In this document: positions 50,139 through 59,700 of the stretch, in pieces
Numbering within the stretch: position 1 is the stretch's first letter
How the letters are laid out: each line of letters starts with the position of its first letter
Source of the DNA: Haliotis asinina
Taxonomy: Eukaryota; Mollusca; Gastropoda; Lepetellida; Haliotidae
Reading direction: 5' to 3'
NCBI RefSeq assembly: GCF_037392515.1
Contig: NC_090287.1
Span: 12,451,001 to 12,515,000 of the forward strand
DNA: 64,000 bases
Notes under the pieces: model-generated
What the model was told of the DNA's origin: nothing
The model's input: the letters and a program-made list of their open reading frames with translations, nothing else
Database searches by the model: none
Position numbers and translations under genes: made by a program

Positions 50139-51164
50139 TCAGAAGATGAAGAAACTTGGAAAGTCGGCGTCCTTTCTCGCTCGTCTGCGTGGAGGAGGTT
50201 GGCTCAAGCGGCTGACTGACGCTTCCTCTCCGTCTGGAATGGTTTGCATCCAACGCCGGTCTTCTACATTGGAAGAAGGGGGAGCATTGCTCCTTTCATC
50301 ACATTCTCCAAGGCGTCGTTGCTCAAAGTAATCATAGAGATGACGCGGTTTTAACGATGTTGGTTCTGCGGGTGTGGCTGGACGCCTACAGACCACAGGT
50401 GCAGGTTGGCTACAGGAGGCCGAGCCTCTGCAGCCAGAGTTGGTTCCCCCTGTATCAGAAGCCCTTCTTTCCGGGGGACCTTTCACACCATCTCTAGAAG
50501 CAGTGTCAGTTACACTTTGGTCTGAGCTTGCTTTCTTTGCTTCCATGCTGAGAGCCATCACACGGTTGTGATATGACCGCGGGCGTGTTTGAAAAGCTTT
50601 TTGTCCAGCCATGTAGTTGCTCTCTATTTCATCGATGTCCTTTAAAATGGATTCGTCCAAATCTATTGGTTTCCTTTTCTGAGAAAGTGCATCTTTCTTA
50701 GCATTGCTTCCTGGACTGAAAGCGTCCTTGTGTGTGATTTCCCCAACGCATTCGTCTCGCCACATACGAGAGACAGGAATATCCTCAAATCTTTTCGTTG
50801 ACGTCTGCCTGCTGTCATGAATTGAGCTTCTGCTAAAGGACCCGGCGCTGCCAGATAAAGACAATGGTGGTGGCTCATGTTCTCGCTTCCTTTCAGGGAC
50901 AGACTGCTTGCAGAGGGAGCGGGTCGTATTCATGGTGGTATTCTCTTGCGAACACTTCAGATGTTTGTTTTTCCAATCACATGTGCTCCTCGGTAGAGAG
51001 TTCGGGGTTAGAACAACCTTATTAGCACACTTCGGCGTAACCGTCGCCTTACTTGGAATGATTTTAGTCTCTGCTAGTTCTGATTTGATGGATGTGTGTT
51101 GCACAGGGTGGCACCAAGTCTTCCCCTTTCTCGGGGCTTGCTCTTTTCCCGCGGCAGCACCCAT
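50139..51164 (-). CDS. Unknown intronless protein with predicted N-myristoylation
   Basis: A single-exon frame of 341 residues starts at the ATG 51164-51162. A further in-frame ATG at 51215 lies within a CRE motif and gives a less plausible N-terminus, so the inner start is chosen: it begins MGAAAGKEQAPRKGK, a Gly2 myristoylation-type end followed by basic residues. The protein is Ser/Pro/Arg/Lys-rich and looks mostly disordered. One short acidic helical segment stands out (DLDESILKDIDEIESNYMAG, about 168-187), followed by a basic stretch (RPRSYHNRVMALSMEAKKA). I do not recognise the family. It is divergently paired with the STMND1-like gene, 224 bp away, and probably shares its promoter. Frame length and the clean start support a real gene; function unknown. 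Confidence 0.7.
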   Translation of the reverse strand: MGAAAGKEQAPRKGKTWCHPVQHTSIKSELAETKIIPSKATVTPKCANKVVLTPNSLPRSTCDWKNKHLKCSQENTTMNTTRSLCKQSVPERKREHEPPPLSLSGSAGSFSRSSIHDSRQTSTKRFEDIPVSRMWRDECVGEITHKDAFSPGSNAKKDALSQKRKPIDLDESILKDIDEIESNYMAGQKAFQTRPRSYHNRVMALSMEAKKASSDQSVTDTASRDGVKGPPERRASDTGGTNSGCRGSASCSQPAPVVCRRPATPAEPTSLKPRHLYDYFEQRRLGECDERSNAPPSSNVEDRRWMQTIPDGEEASVSRLSQPPPRRRARKDADFPSFFIF

Positions 51165-51388
51165 CACGCGGCCTATGCGGCTGTCACCATCAAGAGAATG
51201 AATCAGGATTGTCATGACGTCAACTTAACAACACGGCATAGAGAGATGACGTCATGAATCATGATATGACGTCTCGTTCAATAACAATGACGTCACGATG
51301 AATGCATGTAACAGCCACGGCAGATTTTGTAGAAGTATCAGTTCCAGTGATAAATTCTTGCTTGTGAACAGTTTGATCATCTGTTGTA
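51165..51388. promoter_or_regulatory. Bidirectional promoter region with four CRE/ATF-type sites
   Basis: In 224 bp between two divergent start codons there are perfect TGACGTCA palindromes at 51215-51222, 51247-51254 and 51288-51295, and a near match TGACGTCT at 51267-51274. Spacing is about 20-32 bp. By established knowledge TGACGTCA binds CREB/ATF/CREM bZIP dimers. Clustering between two head-to-head genes suggests shared cAMP- or CREM-type control; this is inference. Confidence 0.7.
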
Positions 51389-52684
51389 ATGGGGTCCGCG
51401 TCGTCAAAGGAAGGCAAGACTTCTGGAACATCGGAAATTGGAAGGGGCTATAGTCATGGCGCCGTGCAAGTATATAGCCTTGATTCTGAGAGTGATACCA
51501 TTGTTGAAGGATTTGTAAATACACTGTCTACGGGTAAGAGATCTTTTGATGAGACTGCTAACAAAGATGCTATCTCTGATGTGGCTCTCATGGCAACCAA
51601 ACCGTGCGTACCCAACATTCATGAAGAGGCACCGCTTAGAAATACAGCAAAATTAGTTTTGGATAAAGGGGGTCGCCGTGCATCTCGTTTTGGAAAGGAT
51701 AAGTGTTTGGTTGGACTTGAGAACCATCGCAAGGTTGGATCCCCTCAGTTGTTAATGGCAGCGAGAGAAAGCTACGGTCACATTAAGGACGCGGCAGACC
51801 TGATGTGGATGTCGCCGAGTCCAGTGACAACAGAAGGGAATATCCTCGCTGGTACCTCATCTAGTAATCATGAGACAAACAAAGCAGAAGTTACAAACCA
51901 GAATATATTCCGAGAAGTGTCAGACAAAGCACTCAAAGTAAAGGATCCAGTCGGCATGTCAGATCCTGTAAAACATTGTGAAGCTGGGCATCTTCCTCGC
52001 TCTCCGTTACTTGATCATCATTTGCCTGACAAGCGAGAACCCGGAAGGGACAGAATTGGTTTGAATACCCCGCCACCTTGGTTGATGTGTGATACATCCT
52101 CAAGTACACATAACAAACGTCCACACGAGTTGGACTGCATCTTACAATATCCAATACTAAATTCAAGTGACTATCAGATGGGCATTTTGCCAGAAAAAAG
52201 CGTTGGAACTTTGGGGCCTTCCCTTGGACCTCTGAAATATGGGAAACTAGGACTACAAGGGGGTGCTATCCGAAAGGAGCTCGAGAAGGAGGGAATTCTC
52301 GGAACTGGATCCGACGACCAGCAGAACCCGGATGTGGTCCTTCGCGAGCTGCGTCAGATGGGGATTGTTCGACAAACAAGTTGCGGCACTAGTTATGACC
52401 TTGAATTTGACGATGACTGCAGTTCACATGTTGCACGTGCATCGAGACTGCCGCCAATCGAAATCGAGACTTTGAGGCGGAAACTAGAAGAAAAGGAAAA
52501 GCGTCACCACGAGCAAGTGCGAAAGAATGAGATTGAGCGACAGGAGAAGGTTGAAAAGTTCAAGGAGCGGCAGAAGTCTGCCAAATTTCGGCGTCAGCAT
52601 ATTAAGCAGAACCCTAGTCTGACGGAGTCACCGACGGAGGCCGAGAGACTGAAACTAAAAATGTTGGACATGGAATTACAATAA
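51389..52684 (+). CDS. Stathmin-domain-containing protein 1-like (STMND1-like)
   Basis: A single-exon frame of 431 residues starts MGSASSKEGK, a Gly2 myristoylation-type N-terminus with Ser at positions 5 and 6. Residues ~20-310 are low-complexity and show no domain. The C-terminal block from about 314 reads PDVVLRELRQMGIVRQTS and then SYDLEF, the pattern I recall for the conserved part of vertebrate STMND1. Next come RLPPIEIE and a strongly charged helix (~354-404: LRRKLEEKEKRHHEQVRKNE onward) typical of stathmin-like coiled coils. It is longer than vertebrate STMND1 (about 276 residues) because of its expanded middle. By family, stathmin domains bind tubulin or regulate microtubules; membrane anchoring through myristate is inferred. 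An AATAAA at 52969-52974 is a candidate polyadenylation signal. Confidence 0.75.
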   Translation: MGSASSKEGKTSGTSEIGRGYSHGAVQVYSLDSESDTIVEGFVNTLSTGKRSFDETANKDAISDVALMATKPCVPNIHEEAPLRNTAKLVLDKGGRRASRFGKDKCLVGLENHRKVGSPQLLMAARESYGHIKDAADLMWMSPSPVTTEGNILAGTSSSNHETNKAEVTNQNIFREVSDKALKVKDPVGMSDPVKHCEAGHLPRSPLLDHHLPDKREPGRDRIGLNTPPPWLMCDTSSSTHNKRPHELDCILQYPILNSSDYQMGILPEKSVGTLGPSLGPLKYGKLGLQGGAIRKELEKEGILGTGSDDQQNPDVVLRELRQMGIVRQTSCGTSYDLEFDDDCSSHVARASRLPPIEIETLRRKLEEKEKRHHEQVRKNEIERQEKVEKFKERQKSAKFRRQHIKQNPSLTESPTEAERLKLKMLDMELQ

Positions 52685-53010
52685 TACTGATTATCTGAAT
52701 GATTCCTAATTTTTATCTTTGGTCACCCGTTTGAAAGAGAGGACAAAGACATGAATTGCCAAGGCTCCGCATGGCCCATAATGAGAGAGTAAACAGTTTG
52801 ATGCATGGCCGCTAAGGTTGGTTCGGGGTGTCTTTACACTGCGACAACGTCTACATATGTTACACACACACCCCCCCCCCCCCCACACACACCCCACCCC
52901 CCTTATGCTGCAGAATCAATAATGACACATTTTGGATTTAGTTTCCAAATACAAATATACCTCATAGAAATAAAACAGCAACCCTTTCGATCCTGTTACT
53001 AATATGGTTC
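52685..53010. other. Short intergenic gap between convergent genes
   Basis: It separates the STMND1-like gene (+) from the PAN-kringle gene (-). It holds a C/CA-rich simple repeat at about 52862-52902 and an AATAAA at 52969 on the plus strand; nothing else is recognised. Confidence 0.6.
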
Positions 53011-53681
53011 TTAACAATTGGGAATACTGCAGTGTTCCCATCGTACTGAGGGATCTGTAGTGTAACACCACGGTATATTGTCACCGTGTTCCGCCAAGCA
53101 CCTGTTCCCCGCCTCCTCCATACTGGTAACTGTTTGCATGTTGCTTGGCGAGTCGTTCCTCCCGAGATGTTCATGGGGTGTGTGGGAGTCCCATCGCTGA
53201 CATGTCTTGCCGCTCTTGGTCACATTGTGCATTCCTCCATAGAAAGCCCTCCCTCCTTCAAACTGCACACACAGCTTACCTTGATAGACACAAGTCAAGG
53301 TTAGGGCACATCGAATAGTATGGGACTGAGGTTTTCCTCCTGACAACATATTTATGAGTGAGTGGGTTTAGATTTTTTTCGCCGTTTTAGCAAAATTCAA
53401 ACAATATCACAGCGTGGACACCACAAATTTGCTTTACATGTTGTACTCATGTGAGGAATCGAATCCGGGTCATCTGCGTGACGAGTGGACGCTTAACCCA
53501 CAGAGTAACCCCATAGCCCCCACATTATCATGAAGGCGAGCGTTGTACAGTTTCAAACAGTATTTCAGTTCTGTTACCCTTACACACCGATTGGGTGAGA
53601 TGTGAGTTAAGGAGATAAGATGGTGTTTTTTGTTTGTGTGTGTGTGAGTGTGAGTGTGTGAGTGTGTGTGTGAGTGTGAGT

Positions 53682-53760
<79 letters not shown>

Positions 53761-56700
53761 GTTCACATTGGGAATCAAACCCGGATCTTCGGCGTGACAG
53801 GCGAAAATATTTACCGCTTGGCTACCTCACCGCCCGTTTAAGAAGGAAACGTGAGCTGATTGGGAGGCCAGTTACGTCATACCCAAAAACATAAATGACT
53901 CAACTCATATTTACCCTGTCTGGTGAATGGCATTACTGGGGTAACATGAGGACGGATCTGATGAGAGTCGGTATCTGTGTCGCGATGCGTTATTCATTTT
54001 GGGCATGATAGATCCATCAAGATCCGGGCTACATTTGATCGAAGCGACTAACGGGATCGGACGGTCAGGTTCGTATGGCTGACCCATGTTATCGGTTAAG
54101 AATGAAGATTTTTATGGATATCAATTTCTTTATTATGAGAACACAACGTTTCGGAGTTAATGCTTACTCCTTCATCAGGTTGTACCTGTTGATGGATGTA
54201 ACTGCATCATCTCCATATTGATGTCGTATCAAGTCTTTGATGAAGGAGTAAGCATTAACTCCGAAACGTTGTGTTCTCACCCGATGAAGGAGTAAGCATT
54301 AACTCCGAAACGTTGTGTTCTCACCTGATGAAGGGGTAAGCATTAACTCCGAAACGTTGTGTTCTCACCTGATGAAGGGGTAAGCATTAACTCCGAAACG
54401 TTGTGTTCTCAGAATAAAGAAGTTGATATCCATAAAAATCTTCATTCTTATGTATTTCACTTCAAAGTCATGTTATCGGTTCTCAATTGCGTAGATCGAT
54501 GCTCATGCTGTTGATAAAATTGTTTAGACTCGATTATTTACAGACCACCGCCATGTAGTGGGAAAACTGCTGAGTGTGGCGCAAAACTAAACTCACTCAC
54601 TGTAGTACAGTATTTCACAGTGTTAGCAATAATTACCAGAAGTCGCGGTGGCTGAGTGTTCTTTGTGTGCTGGCGATTAGGTGCCTGACTCTGAGGGTGC
54701 GGGTTCGAATCCCGGATGGGACTCAACCGAAAAAAGGACTAGAATTTGTACTTTACTAAGAAAGTGAAATCCCAAATATAACATATGTTGCACCAGACGC
54801 CCAGACAAGCACAGACAACTACACCCTTTCATGCGTTATAGTTAATTTAATCACTCTCAACCGTGACAGAAGGGGGAAATAAGACTGAAAAATAAACACA
54901 TAAAAATCCTAATAATTACCATTCCTTCAGTTCACGAGGTACTGGCACCATTAAGAGAAGATATAGTGAATTTTAGCAATTATGTTAAAACGGTAAACAA
55001 ATCAAACGAAACATTCTAAACACGTGTATCTCGCACGTGTATCTCGTGTATCATGCTGCTTAGAAACAAATACCTGTTCTAAATCAGCACGAGCGCATGT
55101 TTAGACAGGACTTACGTTCTATGCATTGAGTGGTGCCGTGGATACAGACACTTCCCCGGGGGCAAGGGCGAGCAGCACATGTGCCGACAAGTGCCTGTAA
55201 GTGAGAGAGAGAACATTCTAAATGCCACCATCAAACCGCTTTCTACACGAAAACTCTTTGACATTTAGGAAATATTTAGCTGTCTGGTGTTTAAAACAAT
55301 ATGGTGTTAATTATTTTATTAAACTTATGGTATAAACATTCACTCGGCTGTTTTTTATGATTTGAAGTAAATGTAATTACATCGCTTCCTGTGATAGCTA
55401 GACTTGCGCAAGCCTCTGAGGTAAACAAAATATAGTTTAAGTGATAATTTCTGAAAAAATGACCAATAAAAGACACAAGTCCTTAGACTTGCACAAGTCT
55501 CTAAGGTGAAAATTTATAGTTTAACTGATAATTTCGAAAACATAATGCATAACAGACTTGGGTCCTTGGAATAACAAACCTGTGAGTTTACTAAGTTGGC
55601 TAATTACACGATGAGTATTTCATGTAAGAATGGAGGCTGTGCCTCATTTCTACCCAGGAACCTTGCCAACTTCCGTTCTTAATTTAGGTTTAAGTCCATA
55701 CACGTATTAGTACGTGTTAGCTGGAACTGCGATTGTAGATTGCAAACCCGCACGCTAGGCATATACAGTTTGAGGTGTTGTTGAGGTGTCCAATTAAAGA
55801 ACTCTCGGATAAAAAGTCTACTCTGCTGAGTTATAACTGTTCACAACAAAGAAAAAAATCCACAAAACATTTCATTATCCAAATATTGACAACCAGATCG
55901 ACATGCAATGTCACGCAGAACTGAAGAGAACATCATACAGAGTGTACAGAGTACAAAGTGATGTAGGTGTAAGATGTGTATCACTAAATAGCGAAACCAA
56001 ACACCACATATGCTGACAGACATAAAACACAAAAGGTTAGAACCTCAGTTGTGGCAGACCAGTGGACGGTTTGAACTCGTTTGTGTTCTACTGTCTGAAT
56101 GGGGTTGCGCAACAGAGAAAAATGACCAGTGTTGCAGTGTGCCTGTGAATCAACATTGAACCCTTGTGTTTATGGGCACACACTTAAGCATAAAGTTGAA
56201 TCCTTACTGAAAACAATGTCAAAGAGCAATGAGTTCAGTGTTTAGCGAAATTCCAGCAACATCACAACGGGATGGGCTTCATCAACATACAAATATGGCT
56301 AATCGAACCCGGGTCTTTTGGCGTGACGAGCGAACGCTTTAACCACTAGGTTACCGCACCGCCATCTGGGTGAACAAATGTGCTGTAGCTCAACAGATTC
56401 AAATTTTTCGAAATCTAAGGAAACATGAACGGTTTCGAGCGAAACTGCGCAGCCAGAATCTTGGCGTGTCTGTCTTCTTTGATAAAGCGCTGCAGTATGA
56501 AGAGGTTAAAAGACCATCTTGGGCACGTGTACCAGAACGGTACTGACACGTGTACTATGGTAAGTCTTCCTCTCTCTACCTGTATCATAGTTTGATTGTG
56601 TAACGGACGTGTGGTTGACAATACATGAGCCATTTGTACTTATGATAATTTGCACCTAAAAGCCTCCCCATCAACCACAGTATGAATAGTTCGGTGTGCA

Positions 56701-59700
56701 GCAACCAATGCTTGTCGTAAGAGGAGACTGACAGATCCGGTGACCAGACTCGCTGACTTGGTATTCGTATTACGTATATAGATGCAGATGATTGGCGTTG
56801 ACAACGAGCTCAATTATTCGTTTCTCGTCGTTATCAAGTACATCATGCTTAAGATCTTTTTAGTGCCCAACATTTCCAAACGATCACAAATTTGACGTCA
56901 GATGACAAATTTGGTCCTTACCAAATGCTGAGTAGTGTAGTGCCACACAAGAAGATGAACGGGGTCTCTATCCACAAACCGTTCGTAACGCTACGACATA
57001 CCGTAACCTACGACATATCGTAACCTACGACACATCGTAACCCTATTCTACATCACTCACTTGGGAGGTTCCAGGAGGTAGAGTACTCAATCGTATATGA
57101 GAGACGTTGTTGAGGATTAGGTGGTCTCAGTATTCGCCAGAACGTTGTACTCTTCATTAGTTGCAGCTGTTGCACAGAAATATATGGTGTCAGTTATTTG
57201 ACGGGCCCAGCTTCTATTACTTCCAGGCCGCAGTGTTACAGCTGTATTGCGGCATAAAACAATATTCACATGCGAACTGGTCCACCATTAAGCCACTTTT
57301 GGCAATATTTCAGCAATATCAGGACAGGGGAGACTAGAAATGGGATTTACACATTGTACTCATTCATGAGAGGAATCAGGTCTTCTTTGGGTACTAGGCT
57401 ACAACACAGCTCGTACTTCACCGTGAACTGAACATCTGACGCATGGTACATGGTACTATAGTCTGATTGCAAAGAAAAGAGGATAAGCGGAATAGTTGGA
57501 ACAGTGAAACAAATGCACGTGCGGTAAGTGATTAGGCTTAGCTTAGACCGTCCCTGATCGTTCTCGCTGTTCCATTCAATATGCTTACCCCTCTGTAATG
57601 CAAACCAATAATTGCGAATCTACGATTGTTTGTAAAACAACTTTTATCCTCAGTTTAATGAAATTCTGATATTTATATGTTGATTTGGCAAGGTAAATTT
57701 ATAAAGATTCTTCTTACGAAGGTGTTGTCTCGTCAAGAGTTTGGAGATAAGGTTTATTACACGGAGACTGGGGTGATTGTTGTCATTCTTTCATGTTATA
57801 ATTATTAATAGTTAATTTTTAAAATTAATTAAGATTATCATACACCTAGGTGGAACATAAAACGGCTTCATCTATGTTTTTCTTCCCTCTTTTTCCAGCA
57901 TACAAATCTCCGCTTTATCTGTGGTATTATACAGCTTTCAAACGGATATATTTCAAAGGAGATTATTGAAATAACAGTCAGTCCACCCAATTACTCTTCA
58001 GTTTTAGTCTCCAGACCTTGGTGGAATTGGGAATGTGGAAAGGTTAACAGTGCGAGAATAGGGACTTGTAACATCTTCCATGATCTCTGATTACTACTTA
58101 GATAGTTCAAAGAAATGTTTGAAAATAAGTTTTGCGTTAATATAATTTCACCCGAGCTTGAAGTAGAAATGTGAATGAGAGGCGAGAAAACACGGAATGT
58201 GTAAATTTTGTATTGGTTCCACTGGTGATTTTCATTTACGATTTCAGTTTGTCCATTGCCGTTGGCTCGACAAGTGATCAAGGAAAAGTTCTTAACTTAT
58301 TTATAAATTAATCCGGTACTTTTATTGATTAACTATTAAAATTTTCTTTCTTGAGTGTTTCAGTGGAAGATGTAGTCCAAGGGACCGGTTATCGGAGACG
58401 AAGAAACAGAGTAATACGCTCCCCTGTAACCATAATAAATCCAAACGTGAAAGCAGGACTGAACCCGTAGTGAAACCGAACCCATAGTAAAACCAAACGT
58501 GAAAACAGAAATGAACCAATAGCAAAACCAAACGTGAAATGAACCCAGGACTGTGCCAAGAAGTGAACCCAGAAGTAAAACCGGAAGCGAAATTTCCATC
58601 TTGATATCAGTCCAGTCTAAGTAAATTTAGTCTCAGTGTTATTCGTTACACTCCACCACTGAGTCTAACAAACCCTAGTAGAAGGTCGTGTCAGGTAGCC
58701 TTTGAGCGACCCATGACCGTCCAGTCAAACGCAAGACGGTTTAATAGATTTAACCAATCAGACAACGTTTACTACTTGAGGGACTTACAAAATGTTCAGG
58801 TCACTGACACAGATCTATCCACACACAAAAAATCCGCATATAACTTACCATTAACTAATATCTCTACATTCGTAACTAACTCGCCTCTTTCCGTAACCTG
58901 CAAGAAGGCGCCCCGAAATTGAAAACTATGGGTAGCTATAATTCAATATCTGATGTATTACATGACTCAGTTGTTGAGTATACCGGACGTCGAATGACCA
59001 AATCTCGGTTGTCAGATGCGTGCAGAAACTTACAAAACAGCACGGAGTTTGTTTTTTGAACGAAGCGGATCACTCTCCTTAAGCTAGGAAATTGTTAACT
59101 TAATTCAAGTGTTAAAACAAATACAGAAATAGCTTAAATTTACTCAAGCATTTCTCAAGGGCGTTATTCAGAGCTGACACTCATTACACTGACCCTTCAG
59201 CAGACTCTTTTTGTTGATTCTGGGCTTGATGTGAACCTCGCTCCATTTCATCCCTGTCGTGCTCGATAGTGAGGACAGGTACGGAGAAACAGAGGGCCAG
59301 GGGAGTACCGGAAAGTTCTGCTGTCTCAGAAAATCTGACCGAAATTATCTTGCTGATGTGTGAAGGTTCGCCTCTGTGTTGTACGGCTAATTTTCTTGCT
59401 TATTAAAACTGATTCCTGTTGTGCGTTGCCAACACGGCATATAGTATCGATATGCTTTTTGTTATTGTGTTTCCCGGCTACATAGCGTGCTGGATATCTT
59501 TAAAGGATCACAGAAAATAATTCTAGCATTAAAAAAAAATATCAGTATGTCAATGTAACTCGGGGAGCCGAACACAAAAGGCTTCAGTGTGAAACCAACC
59601 ACACCTGTTGTAGAATTAATAAGTTAGGTCTGTGTACAAATCAATACAAATTGGTGTAAAGTGAGATTCTTGACAGGCATTTAGAAGTCGGTATTCTAAT

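Larger units (their letters stand above)
54098..54468 (+). mobile_element. Penelope-like (non-autonomous) insertion with inverted ends, in a SINE
   Basis: A 371-bp insertion flanked by an exact 13-bp target duplication CATGTTATCGGTT (54085-54097 and 54469-54481). Its two ends are inverted repeats: AAGAATGAAGATTTTTATGG and so on at the left, matched by CCATAAAAATCTTCATTCTT at the right. It contains no coding sequence, only hammerhead-like units in both orientations. Hammerhead motifs in terminal repeats are a known trait of Penelope-like retroelements, which motivates the family call; that call is an inference. Confidence 0.6.
54008..54603 (+). repeat. Abalone-type SINE, family A, split by a later insertion
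   Basis: The 5' part (GATCCGGGCTACATTTGATC, ACGGGATCGGACGGTCAGGT, GACCCATGTTATCGGTT) is interrupted at 54097/54098. The 3' part resumes at 54469 with CATGTTATCGGTTCTCAATT and continues to GTGTGGCGCAAAACTAAACT and CACTCACTG. Confidence 0.85.
53280..55115 (-). other. Intron 2 of the PAN-kringle gene
   Basis: It is packed with repeats: two family B SINEs, a microsatellite, a family A SINE interrupted by a Penelope-like insertion and a tRNA-Leu-like SINE. There is no coding signal. Confidence 0.6.

Noticed and set aside
53470-53778. 102-codon minus frame rich in His-Thr repeats
   Set aside because: It is produced by the TG/GTGAG microsatellite and a SINE head; no gene signal.
54648-54725. A functional tRNA-Leu gene
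   Set aside because: A and B boxes are present, but acceptor and anticodon arms do not pair cleanly and a SINE body follows.
58322-58599. Two overlapping minus frames with periodic Phe/Gly/Ser sequence
   Set aside because: Their periodicity follows the underlying DNA tandem repeat; there is no start, signal or domain evidence.
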